A stretch of DNA of 9,697 nt, taken from positions 1 to 9,697 of the forward strand of contig JASHYD010000549.1 of assembly GCA_030043175.1 (NCBI GenBank), read 5' to 3'. Of the stretch, positions 1-6,174 are shown in pieces; within the stretch, counting starts at the first letter, position 1; every line of letters starts with the position of its first letter. The notes beneath the pieces are model-generated. The model did no database searches and was not told the DNA's origin. It saw nothing but the letters and a program-made list of their open reading frames with translations. The stretch comes from Xanthobacteraceae bacterium. Its GTDB lineage: Bacteria; Pseudomonadota; Alphaproteobacteria; Rhizobiales; Xanthobacteraceae. The translations under genes were made by a program, and so were the position numbers.

Positions 1-128
1 GCAGTGCTACATCAAGGAAGGTCCTATCTGATAGGCCAGCTTTGAAGCCGGACTGAGGAAAACCCACCGTCCGGAATTTTAGGGGGGAGGATGGAAACGG
101 CTCGTACCGCGCCATCCTCCTACCCGAG
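1..128 (+). ncRNA. Group II intron, 3' end (domains V and VI), truncated by the window edge
   Basis: The sequence shows two consecutive hairpins typical of the end of a self-splicing group II intron. Domain V lies at about 44-78: it has an AGC near its 5' side, a CCGGAC/GTCCGG lower stem (48-53 with 69-74), an A-rich terminal loop, and a two-base bulge (67-68) on the 3' side. Domain VI lies at 82-125: GGG 82-84 pairs with CCC 123-125, then ten unbroken pairs join 85-94 to 112-121, leaving A122 as a single bulged base, the expected branch-point adenosine. An inner CGG/CCG stem caps it. The intron should end six bases after the branch point, near 128; the last base is G where AY is usual, so the 3' splice site may be decayed. 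The reverse transcriptase and domains I-III would lie left of the window. The lowest part of domain V pairs poorly, so activity is doubtful. Domain assignment is by family knowledge. Confidence 0.72.
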
Positions 129-207
129 CGTAAAGCGGAAACGCCGAGACAGCCAAGCCTTCGCCTAAGGTTGCGCGCGCCGTACCTCTATCCCGACCGG
201 GGCTACT

Positions 208-816
208 CGGCAGGTCGCACAGTCGAGCGTCGCCAAGTACATGGTCAAACGGCGAGGTCTGCCCGGCCAAGGATGGCGGACTTTCTTGCATAATCACGCG
301 CTGGACATTGCCGCAATGGACCTGTTCGTTGGGCTTCGACCTCTATGCTTTCGTCATCGTCCGCCTCGGTCGCAGAGATCTTGTCTGGACCAACGTCACA
401 GCATATCCGACCGCTGATTGGGTCGCACGACAAATCACCGAGGCATTCCCCTGGAATGAGGCTCCGCGCTACATCATCCGGGACCGTGATCGCATCTACG
501 GTGCAGTCGTCACACGCTGACTGCGCGCGCCATGGGCATCCGGGACAAACCTACCGCTCCGGCCTCACCCTGGCAGAATGGCTCTGTCGAACGGCTGACC
601 GGATCCATTCGGCGTGAATGTGTGGACCACTTCATTGTCCTGGGCGAGGCACATCTGCGCCGGGTTCTGAAATCTTACGCACACTACTATAATGAAACGC
701 GGACGCACTTAGCTTCGCATAACGATGCGCCGGTTTCTCGCCCGGTTCAGCGAAGCGGTATGGTCAGGTCACGTGCCATCCCGGGCGGACTTCATCACCA
801 CTACGACCGAGTCTAA
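208..816 (+). pseudogene. DDE integrase/transposase (rve core), broken by frameshifts and a stop
   Basis: This was the catalytic domain of an insertion-sequence integrase that cuts and joins DNA ends. Three pieces in two frames make up the protein. Piece one (about 208-339) contains SSVAKYMVKRRG and DIAAMDLFV, with the first catalytic Asp at 319-321. Piece two (about 335-517) contains FDLYAFVIVRLGRRDLVW, ARQITEAFPW and IIRDRDRIYG, with the second Asp near 482-490. Piece three (about 522-816) contains APASPWQNGSVERL with the Glu at 589-591, then SIRRECVDH, and ends naturally at TAA 814-816. Lesions: a short deletion near 335 shifts the frame; TGA at 518-520 replaces an expected Arg codon; an extra GC in the GCGCGC run just after it shifts the frame back. 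All three acidic residues remain, but no continuous protein can be made. The N-terminal DNA-binding part is missing; the group II intron 3' end lies about 80 bases upstream. The exact IS family is not certain. Confidence 0.85.
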
Positions 817-829
817 GTTTTCGGTACCT

Positions 830-1050
830 ACAATCATGAATATCATGAATCAGTAGGTCTGAAAAAAAACGCGAGTTGAAGATGTCCATGTATCTCGCGC
901 GCTCCCGAAAAATCCGGAGATGAATAATATGGCAGTTCTTGAAGCAGTCGCTTTTCGGAGCAAGTCCAATTTGGCTGCATGCGCGTGGCTCGAAAAGAGC
1001 AAGACTGAGATGCATAGAAATCCGACATAGGCAAGGCATTTACGCACCAT
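830..1050 (-). pseudogene. Secreted alpha/beta-hydrolase-like protein, N-terminal fragment
   Basis: The minus-strand ORF starting at 1050 opens with a classic Sec signal peptide: MVRK, then a hydrophobic core (YVGFLCISVLLF) and an SHAHA cleavage site around residue 25. It continues with TAILFISGFFGSARDTWTS, which resembles the first beta strand and the oxyanion-hole loop of lipase-type alpha/beta hydrolases (usually FxHGFxGxxxDTW); here the expected His is Ser. GGAG about ten bases before the ATG supports the start. The frame stops after 66 residues, directly behind a run of eight T on the coding strand (862-869). With one more T the frame would read on as RVFFSDLLIHDIHD, which fits the fold better, so a homopolymer frameshift is likely. 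Homology ends near 830, next to the integrase 3' end; Asp and His of the triad and most of the enzyme are missing. The hydrolase call is an inference from one motif. Confidence 0.45.
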
Positions 1051-1270
1051 TTCGCTAACACTCCGGCGATAACAACTTCTGTCTGTCGACTTGCTTGTTC
1101 CAAATCTGGGCCGCGGTGGCTAGCGCTCTTCTGCGCGATGGTCTTGCTCTTAGTCGCGGCGATAACGTCACCATTGCCGCAGCCCGCTGTCAGTGCCGTC
1201 ATTTCTATGACCATTCATCGAACGTAAGTACTGGTCGCGCATGACGGTCTCGTTTTGCCTTCAATTGACG

Positions 1271-2473
1271 TCACTGCAACGGATCCGGTTCAACGTCATT
1301 AACCTTGATACTGTCCTTGGTTGCGGGATCAGGACCTCGACCCTCGGCAAAGGCAAGTTCTTCGATGCGCCGTCCGTGCAGCAGCCCCGGGAGACCCAAG
1401 TTTCCTTCGACGCAGCGAGGCTCGTAATAAATTCTGTTCTCCTGCTCGCTCTGCCTCGTGAACTCTTGCTTGGCGGTCCATGGCCGGGTCCACACGGACG
1501 GATCTTCGATCGTTACAGCGTATTCGAGCGAGGCCGGCCCGGTGCGCGTCCAGCGCTCGACCAGGTGCAAGTTCTCGCGTGCGCCCTGAAAATCCGTTTT
1601 CGGACTGAAGTTCGTGACGTCAATGACGAGCGTATTGCCCTCCCAGTGGCCACGCGAGTCGCCATACCACTGGCGGATGTTGGACGGCAGATGCGGACTT
1701 GCGTCCATGACGATGTTGCGCTGCCACCCTTGTCCTTGACCCACGTCGTAGAAGATCGAGATGCCGCCTGGTGTCTGCACGATTCGCCGGAAACTGATTC
1801 CGCCAAACTCGGGCAGCCCGCTGGTCAAGCAGCGCTCCGCCAACGTGGCGTCCTCCGGACCATAATGGCGATTCATGCGCGCGGTGTTGTAGCGAGGAGG
1901 GAGTTCCGCGAATCGCGGCGACTGCGCCGGATCGTACTTGCCTCCGTTACACGCCACCTCCCTGTTTTTGCACGTCTCGGTCGCTTGCAACAGGGCAACA
2001 CGAAACTCCCGTTCGGCGGCCGCCAGCCTCTGAGCCTGTGCGGTCAGCGACGGAAGCCGGCCATTGGGCGGATCGACAATCCTCGACGTGCGCGCGCCGG
2101 TGCGCTTCATGGACCTGAACACGTCGTTGTAGGCGCCGGCGACGTCGGCCTCGGTCCCGCGCTCTGCACGCTTGTCCCGGCTGGGCAGTGCCGATCGCTG
2201 TCTATCCAGTTCGGCTCGCTGTGCCTCGGTGAAAAATTCTTGGGCCGCATACCGGGGGGAGCGCTGCAGCGGCGTGTCAGATTCCTCGGTCCAAATGCCC
2301 TGCAGATCGGGGTCGCCCCAGGGCGTTTTCACCGCTGGGACTGGGGCTTGCGCCGTGACGGAAGCCGCTGGAGCCTGAGCCGACGTCCGTGTGATGGAAA
2401 CCGAAATGCCGGCGCTGACAGCGGCGCCGGCAATGGCGACCGCTATAACCGAGCCTGAGAACCTCTCGCGCAT
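1271..2473 (-). CDS. Exported WGDPDLQGIW-type hypothetical protein, 400 residues, intact
   Basis: This is the largest intact gene here. The start at 2473 (MRERFSGSVIAV) is chosen over an upstream in-frame ATG at 2590 because AAAGGAG lies six bases before it and because it begins a signal-peptide-like segment: two Arg, an Ala/Val/Ile-rich core to about residue 25 and a likely AQA cleavage site near residue 34. The mature protein opens with TPWGDPDLQGIWTEESDTPL, the hallmark of a family of exported proteins common in Bradyrhizobium, acidobacteria and sphingomonads. Other conserved-looking blocks are RIVDPPNGRLPSLT, CKNREVACNGGKYDP (two Cys), RCLTSGLPEFGGISFRRIVQ, QWYGDSRGHWEGNTLVIDVT, LVERWTRTGPASLEYAVTIE and a late YYEPRCVEGN. 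The last third has the Trp- and Thr-rich look of a beta-rich domain. The fate of the protein is probably periplasmic; its biochemical role is unknown to me. It stands alone, with no co-oriented partner nearby. Confidence 0.9.
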   Translation of the reverse strand: MRERFSGSVIAVAIAGAAVSAGISVSITRTSAQAPAASVTAQAPVPAVKTPWGDPDLQGIWTEESDTPLQRSPRYAAQEFFTEAQRAELDRQRSALPSRDKRAERGTEADVAGAYNDVFRSMKRTGARTSRIVDPPNGRLPSLTAQAQRLAAAEREFRVALLQATETCKNREVACNGGKYDPAQSPRFAELPPRYNTARMNRHYGPEDATLAERCLTSGLPEFGGISFRRIVQTPGGISIFYDVGQGQGWQRNIVMDASPHLPSNIRQWYGDSRGHWEGNTLVIDVTNFSPKTDFQGARENLHLVERWTRTGPASLEYAVTIEDPSVWTRPWTAKQEFTRQSEQENRIYYEPRCVEGNLGLPGLLHGRRIEELAFAEGRGPDPATKDSIKVNDVEPDPLQ

Positions 2474-2479
2474 GATGGT

Positions 2480-2486
2480 CTCCTTT
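2480..2486 (-). promoter_or_regulatory. Ribosome binding site of the exported protein gene
   Basis: On the minus strand this reads AAAGGAG, six bases before the ATG at 2473. It decides the start of the 400-residue gene, excluding the longer 439-residue reading whose extra N-terminus would hide the signal peptide. Confidence 0.8.
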
Positions 2487-2489
2487 GCC

Positions 2490-2508
2490 TTGCAGTGCCT
2501 TACTGCAA
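2490..2508 (-). promoter_or_regulatory. Perfect inverted repeat in the leader of the exported protein gene
   Basis: TTGCAGT (2490-2496) and ACTGCAA (2502-2508) are exact inverted copies separated by five bases. The element sits four bases upstream of the AAAGGAG site, so in the transcript it would form a seven-pair stem just before the ribosome binding site; as DNA it could be an operator half-site pair. Either function is inference. Confidence 0.5.
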
Positions 2509-2580
2509 CGGGGATTCCCCCATGAAACCCAAACTGGTCTGGATGGTAGCGTTTTTCGGCATGCGCCGATAGCCCGATCA

Positions 2581-2610
2581 TGAGGGCCATCTAATCGTGA
2601 GGGCCATCTA
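2581..2610. repeat. Two tandem copies of a 17-base unit
   Basis: TGAGGGCCATCTA occurs at 2581-2593 and again at 2598-2610, giving a period of 17 with spacers ATCG and TTAG; a third, decayed unit may begin with TGA at 2615. It lies about 110 bases upstream of the start of the exported protein gene, in its probable promoter area. Confidence 0.75.
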
Positions 2611-2694
2611 TTAGTGAATTGTGGCTTCCTCTCGAGACGCAATGGGCTGTCCGCCGGGTCCTCGCATCACAAACACCGCCAATCCGTGGAGTGG

Positions 2695-3000
2695 ATGATG
2701 GCTAAGCGGAAGAAATCAGCAATTCGGCTCCGTAAGGGCCCCTCGGGCGCTTTGCCACCGGGGCCCGTTCTGAGACTATCGCATTTGATCTTGGCGCTGG
2801 CGCACCCACGGGTCTGACACAGGAGCAGTTCAAAGAAAGCCCTTGAGGGTGCATTCGCCGAGCAAATCAAAATCTTATTCTCGCAGCTGTGCAGAGGACT
2901 TACGACGGGCCTTCCGAAGCCCGATCCGAAGGCCGTCACAGATCGCTTTGCGACGGGGCTTCAAGCGGCGCGTGCGGCTTATGAGATCGTAAATAATTAA
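2695..3000 (+). pseudogene. Small hypothetical protein, about 100 residues, with two compensating frameshifts
   Basis: Tandem ATGs at 2695 and 2698 open a basic N-terminus, MAKRKKSAIRLRKGPSGALP. Near 2767 the sensible reading moves to another frame, giving ETIAFDLGAGAPTGLTQEQF (about 2769-2834). At the CAAAGAAAG tract near 2835 it moves back to the first frame and runs on as ALEGAFAEQIKILFSQLCRG, then TTGLPKPDPKAVTDRF and QAARAAYEIVNN to TAA at 2998-3000. The two indels cancel, so the C-terminal half reads cleanly in the starting frame. The C-terminal half looks helical (EQIKILFSQL, ATGLQAARAAYEIV). I do not recognise the family. Either the gene is decayed or the two indels are sequencing errors, in which case it is intact. 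The + strand neighbours do not form an operon with it. Confidence 0.5.
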
Positions 3001-3094
3001 ATAAGTTGATTGGATAATTGCAAACTCGAACGGCCGCTGCACGTCTCATGATCATCGGCGAACTGTTGACCAATCGCTCAAGATGCCGCGGCAA

Positions 3095-3225
3095 AACCAA
3101 GCCGGCTCTGGGTCTACGCCCCGACGACCGCCCCTGGAACGGACCCGATCCGTTGGCAGCGGTCTATCTCTACAGTCCCGATCGGAAGGCCGCTCTGCGC
3201 CACCTTTGCTGGTATGGCCGACTTC
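3095..3225 (+). mobile_element. IS66-type transposase (TnpC) scrap
   Basis: The translated pieces match the core of IS66-family TnpC, where a typical stretch reads RLWVYARDDRPW followed by a Pro-rich loop and YSxDRK. Here SRLWVYA (3100-3120) is followed, after loss of one base in the Arg codon, by PDDRPWNGPDPLAAVYLYSP and DRKA (to about 3190). A further shift gives RPLCATFAGMADF (to about 3225), similar to the next TnpC segment. Only about 40 residues of a 500-residue protein survive and the frame is broken twice. No terminal inverted repeats or target duplication are visible. Recognition rests on family knowledge of the WVYARDDRPW block. Confidence 0.6.
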
Positions 3226-3271
3226 CCGATCGTCATCGTCAAGCATTCGAAGCCGAGTCGCCTCTCGACGA

Positions 3272-3403
3272 TTGAAGTGGCGCTACTTTGTCGAGGGCAC
3301 GGTGCGTCTCGGCAGGTTGGCAGAGGTCTAGAATCGGCTCAAAATGTTGTCCGGCGAGGAGGAAACCATCGAGGCGATAAGCAATTTGCGCGACCGCGGA
3401 TGA
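3272..3403 (+). other. Possible coding remnant with one internal stop
   Basis: One + frame reads RLKWRYFVEGTVRLGRLAEV, then TAG at 3329-3331, then NRLKMLSGEEETIEAISNL up to TGA at 3401-3403. The composition (charged, helical, few odd residues) looks more like protein than chance, and the TAG would be a single change from GAG (Glu). No family is recognised and no start is visible, so this is only a possible remnant. Confidence 0.25.
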
Positions 3404-3883
3404 AGATTTGCCGCTGCCGGACGACCCGCCGTGGTAAGTAATGCGAGCGTTTCCTGCGTCGGTATGGGCTGACGCCATGAGACACTGTTACGGAAACGCT
3501 CTCGCGATCGAGGGTCCAGTCGCACGCTAGGCGCCGGCGTCTTTGAACAGCAACCCTTAGTCAAGGCGGCCGTGTCAATCCAGCTCTATGAGCCGTGCGG
3601 CACGCTTATACGGGATAGTCATTGAAAAGACGCGGCCCGCTTTCAGACACATTGGTGAGCCGCGATATCCGTAGAACCCTGGGATGACCGGGGGGCTGAA
3701 GGCGCAGCTGTATGTGCGCTTGAATGATCGAAAATCCGTTTGCCAGTTCCTTCAGCTCGAACAGACGCTCGGGAGGCCCCCTACTTGGCGGTCATGTCCC
3801 GCCGGGTATTCTGGAAGAAGGTATTCCACCGACTCAATGCGCGCGCGGGCGGTAGGATGGCCATAGACAATGACATGGATCTG
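3404..3883. other. Stretch without a recognisable gene
   Basis: About 480 bases with only short, unconvincing reading frames on either strand. One minus-strand segment near 3590-3680 reads VIPGFYGYRGSPMCL then VFSMTIPYKRAARLIELD before a stop and could be a scrap of a gene, but I recognise no family. No RNA gene, repeat or strong hairpin was seen. Confidence 0.5.
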
Positions 3884-4174
3884 CTAAGGCATTGGCCCAT
3901 ATTCAGTCTGCTTGTCCACCCTCCAACAAGAGTGGATCAAGTGAAGGTGCTCCTCTGTTACAGGCTCTCCGTCGGCGACCGATTTCAGGATTCCATACAT
4001 TGGTAACTTGACGACACGTGCCCTAATCGCCGACTTGAGCTGTTCCAACTCATCGACTTGCTGAGATCTGACCCAATTGGCGATCGAAGAGGATTCGCCG
4101 AATACTCGTCGAGGCCTCGTCGAACCGCCGGCGGCCGTTGCCGTCCCCAGCCCGTCCGGTTGGGCAATGACCAC
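3884..4174 (-). pseudogene. C-terminal part of an unrecognised protein, start lost
   Basis: The C-terminal 65 residues look like real protein: SIANWVRSQQVDELEQLKSA, then KLPMYGILKSVADGEP and VTEEHLHLIHSCWRV, ending at TAG. They suggest two amphipathic helices. The N-terminal part of the frame (Gly/Pro/Arg-rich, 4120-4174) is less convincing, the only early start codon is GTG at 4174 with no ribosome binding site, and the frame stays open further upstream into the leader of the divergent DUF4262 gene. I therefore read it as a truncated gene rather than a complete one. No domain is recognised. Confidence 0.35.
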
Positions 4175-4190
4175 GAGTAAGGAGAGTGAA

Positions 4191-4634
4191 ATGATGAACC
4201 GCGAATTCTACGCTGAAATGCACAAGATCATCCGAGAGCATGGCAGACACATACTGGGCGTCTTCAATTGCGAGGAAACCACCGGGCCGGAGTTTGCCTA
4301 CACAATCGGCAACCACGACAAGGGGCTACCCGAACTGTTGGTGATTGGAACGCCAAAAGGAGGCTTTCTCAACGACCTCAGCCTGATCATGATCAACCGC
4401 GGCAAGCAATTCGCCGACGGCGAAATCGTTGATATCGGCGGACGATTTCCGGTCAAAGTCGTCGATGCCAGTCCAGCCGTTCGTGATGAATTCACCATTC
4501 AGGCTGGCCAGTATTACGGCACAGAGGATTACGCGGTTCAACAGGTGCTCATTCCTGACCGTAAGGGCCGGTTTCCAGACGATCCGGATTGTGATGAGCC
4601 CTACAAGAGCTTCGGTCCGCCGCAAGTTTCTTAA
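4191..4634 (+). CDS. DUF4262 family protein, 147 residues
   Basis: The start is at the first of two ATGs (4191, 4194), with AAGGAG six bases upstream; frame extension further upstream lacks a better start. The protein has the blocks expected of DUF4262: HGRHILGVFNCEETTGPEFA, YTIGNHDKGLPELLVIGTP, GGFLNDLSLIMINRGKQF, and the C-terminal QYYGTEDYAVQQVLIPDR with GRFPDDPDCDEPYKSFGPPQ. Length is normal for the family and there is no lesion. DUF4262 proteins are small, cytoplasmic by their lack of a signal peptide, and of unknown function; they are frequent as scattered single genes in soil alphaproteobacteria and actinobacteria. It is followed 70 bases later by a DUF5681 gene in the same direction, but nothing indicates a functional link. 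It is one of the few intact genes in an otherwise decayed region. Confidence 0.92.
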   Translation: MMNREFYAEMHKIIREHGRHILGVFNCEETTGPEFAYTIGNHDKGLPELLVIGTPKGGFLNDLSLIMINRGKQFADGEIVDIGGRFPVKVVDASPAVRDEFTIQAGQYYGTEDYAVQQVLIPDRKGRFPDDPDCDEPYKSFGPPQVS

Positions 4635-4704
4635 CTGCCGCCGCGGGCGCCCGGGCGAGCGGTTCGCCTTGTCGTCCATCGGCGCCGGTGTGATATGATC
4701 CATC

Positions 4705-5127
4705 ATGACCGTCAAACCTGATAATACAGGTCAGAAACAGGCCGACGCTTGGTTTAAGCCAGGGCAGTCCGGCAACCCGGCCGGCCGCCCTAAAGGCTCG
4801 CGTAATCGTCTTTCAGAGCAATTCGTGGCCGATTTCTGCGAGGTGTGGACGGAGCGCGGCATCGAGGCGTTGCGCAAGCTCGCGGTCGATGACCCCGCTG
4901 CCTTCGTCCGGGCCGCCGTCGCGCTGGTGCCGAAGCAGCTCGAGCACACCGGCGCCGATGGCGATGCTATCCAGATCGAAAGCGATCTCGGCGTGATCGA
5001 AAGACGACGCAGGGTGGCGGCATTCTTATTGAAGCTTGCCGGGCTCGATGAGTTGGGGGTGACCGATGCCCAAGAAGATGCCGACGCGGTTTCTGGCAGC
5101 GATTCTTCGCGACCGTCTTCTGCATGA
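4705..5127 (+). CDS. DUF5681 domain protein, phage/mobile-element associated, 140 residues
   Basis: The N-terminus carries the DUF5681 signature: WFKPGQSGNPAGRPKGSRNR at residues 16-35, a basic Gly/Pro-rich motif, followed by a helical segment (LSEQFVADFCEVWTERGIEA, LRKLAVDDPAAFVRAAVALVP). In this family the pattern often occurs beside phage terminase genes and it is thought to act in DNA packaging or DNA binding; that role is not demonstrated by this sequence. The ATG at 4705 has no clear ribosome binding site. The last 20 residues (DAQEDADAVSGSDSSRPSSA) overlap the next ORF by 62 bases, an unusually long overlap, so the true C-terminus could have been altered by a frameshift. Downstream lies a terminase-small-subunit-like gene, which supports the phage reading. 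Confidence 0.8.
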   Translation: MTVKPDNTGQKQADAWFKPGQSGNPAGRPKGSRNRLSEQFVADFCEVWTERGIEALRKLAVDDPAAFVRAAVALVPKQLEHTGADGDAIQIESDLGVIERRRRVAAFLLKLAGLDELGVTDAQEDADAVSGSDSSRPSSA

Positions 5128-5266
5128 GGGCTTCTCGGCAGCCGCAGAGTGCTGCGGAATGATCGAGCAGCTTCATGGGAGCCGAAAGCTCGAGAGCGTG
5201 CTCGTTGAGCTGGATCTAATGTTCGAAGCTGAGCGCGAGGCGTATGAGGGCCGCGCGCTTCATTAA
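5066..5266 (+). CDS. Small hypothetical protein, 66 residues
   Basis: The frame reads MPKKMPTRFLAAILRDRLLH, then GFSAAAECCGMIEQLHG and LESVLVELDLMFEAEREAYE, ending at TAA. It looks mostly helical with a basic N-terminus and an acidic C-terminus, and two adjacent Cys. A G-run (5055-5059) seven bases before the ATG may serve as a weak ribosome binding site. It overlaps the DUF5681 gene by 62 bases in another frame, so either the two are translationally coupled or this is the displaced C-terminus of that gene after a frameshift. No family recognised. Confidence 0.5.
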   Translation: MPKKMPTRFLAAILRDRLLHEGFSAAAECCGMIEQLHGSRKLESVLVELDLMFEAEREAYEGRALH

Positions 5267-5280
5267 TTCTAGCGCTCGAT

Positions 5281-5581
5281 ATGAAATGACTTAGGCATCG
5301 CTAGTGCACCCAAATCCCGTCCGCGCCGTAAGAGCGGCCGCCCCAGCAAGTTCTCGCCGCAGTTCGCCAGCGCCATCCTGGCGCGTCTCTCGGGAGGCGA
5401 ATCCTTGTCGGCCATCTGCCGCGATCCGGACAAGCCCGATCGAAATACCGTCCTGGCTTGCCTGGTAAAGGATGCTGACTTTCTGAGCAGATACGCGCGG
5501 GCGCGTTTGGCGGGCGCGGATGTCTTCGGGTCTGACCTGGTGTCTGACCTGCCCAGCGAGGAATGCGTTGGAGCGGCGTAA
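5281..5581 (+). pseudogene. Terminase small subunit-like protein with the start put out of frame
   Basis: Translation of 5285-5578 gives a basic N-terminus, then SGRPSKFSPQFASAILARLS, GGESLSAICRDPDKPDRNTV and a KDADFLSRYARARLAGADVF block. This is the pattern of small phage terminase subunits, where GRPSKYTPE begins a helix-turn-helix that binds the packaging site on phage DNA. The frame has no start codon: a stop at 5282-5284 precedes it. The ATG at 5281 would be in frame if the following AAA were AA, so a one-base insertion directly after the start codon is the likely lesion. The C-terminus is shorter than usual and contains a 12-base tandem duplication (TCTGACCTG at 5531 and 5543), giving SDLVSDLP. 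With the DUF5681 gene upstream, this points to a phage-derived segment. No large terminase gene follows. Confidence 0.65.
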
Positions 5582-5627
5582 CGAAGATAGATTTTCGAGG
5601 GGAAGCCAAATCGAACCAAGGCCAGGC

Positions 5628-5783
5628 ATGGACTATACCACCATTCTGGAACGGCTTTCGATGGCCCGCCGCATGCTGACCGCCATGATGACGGAAGCAA
5701 TCGAGGCGCGTTTGCCGTTGAAGCCGGCGATCTGGATGCGCGCGAGAGTGGCCACGATGGTTGCCCTAGATTGGAATGCATGA
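5628..5783 (+). CDS. Short helical hypothetical protein, 51 residues
   Basis: From the ATG at 5628 the frame reads MDYTTILERLSMARRMLTAM, then MTEAIEARLPLKPAIWMRAR and a short hydrophobic end VATMVALDWNA. It is Met-, Arg- and Leu-rich and mostly helical. The frame is open further upstream to 5520, but that part overlaps the terminase-like gene and looks like chance. A weak AAGG precedes the ATG by about nine bases. No family is recognised; it could be a real small protein or the displaced tail of the preceding gene. Confidence 0.3.
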   Translation: MDYTTILERLSMARRMLTAMMTEAIEARLPLKPAIWMRARVATMVALDWNA

Positions 5784-5815
5784 GTTCGCTTATATCGACC
5801 ACCTGCACTGTGTTG

Positions 5816-6010
5816 GTGCAAACGCGCGATGTATGTGACGGCATTCACATCGTAGGGCGCTCAGATGGAAAAACAGCCGGCTAACTAACAGGCTGATGGG
5901 GAAACGGCGGTGACCACCTCAGGCCGAAGGGAGCAATTCGGCAGCTAACAACCGAAGGGTCCGGCGCGCGGAGATCTCAATTGTCGGTCCGCAGACGAGC
6001 CGCGGCTCAC
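5816..6010 (+). ncRNA. Possible group II intron 5' portion (domain I-like)
   Basis: The segment has the look of the beginning of a bacterial group II intron. It may start at GTGCA (5816). It has several short hairpins: CGATGT/ACATCG around 5826-5852, CAGCC/GGCTG (5874-5878 with 5891-5895) and CCGAA/TTCGG (5924-5928 with 5937-5941). The string CTAACTAACAGGCTGATGGG followed by GAAACGG resembles the AACAGCC...CTAAC...GCTGAT...GGGAA stretch of domain I in known introns. No reverse transcriptase follows within the window, so it would be a truncated copy. The right limit near 6010 is a guess; a 12-base palindrome GAGCCGCGGCTC lies at 5997-6008. The call rests on pattern memory and needs a covariance-model check. 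Confidence 0.4.
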
Positions 6011-6174
6011 TGATCCGTGTGGCTCACGGCTCGCTTCGCTTACGCTGCTAGGAGTTTTGGCCTGTAGCCGGCGCCTAGCTCCCATTCCACCGCGCTAGAC
6101 TCCCAGCGGTTCGGCTCGGCGCCGTACCAAGCCCGGACGGCGAAAGGCGATCTTGCCCCTCTCGGTGCCGTGGA
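6011..6174. other. No gene seen
   Basis: GC-rich sequence with short direct repeats (GGCTCAC occurs twice near 6004 and 6022) but no reading frame, RNA gene or strong hairpin that I can support. It may be more of the intron-like segment to its left. Confidence 0.4.

Noticed and set aside
843..1214. 123-residue minus-strand frame upstream of the secreted hydrolase fragment
   Set aside because: It overlaps the signal peptide of the better frame, lacks a ribosome binding site and has no recognisable motif.
1241..2458. 405-residue frame on the plus strand
   Set aside because: It is antisense to the 400-residue exported protein, Arg/Pro/Gly-rich with no domain; a shadow of the real gene.
3239..3478. 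Minus-strand frame with a Walker A-like string (GSSGSGKS)
   Set aside because: The string fits the P-loop pattern, but no Walker B or other ATPase block follows, the start lacks support, and the opposite strand over the same bases reads at least as plausibly. Taken as chance in GC-rich sequence.
4645..4660. GC-rich palindromes after the DUF4262 gene as a terminator
   Set aside because: GGGCGCCC and its flanks can pair in several ways but form no clear stem-loop with a T-run.
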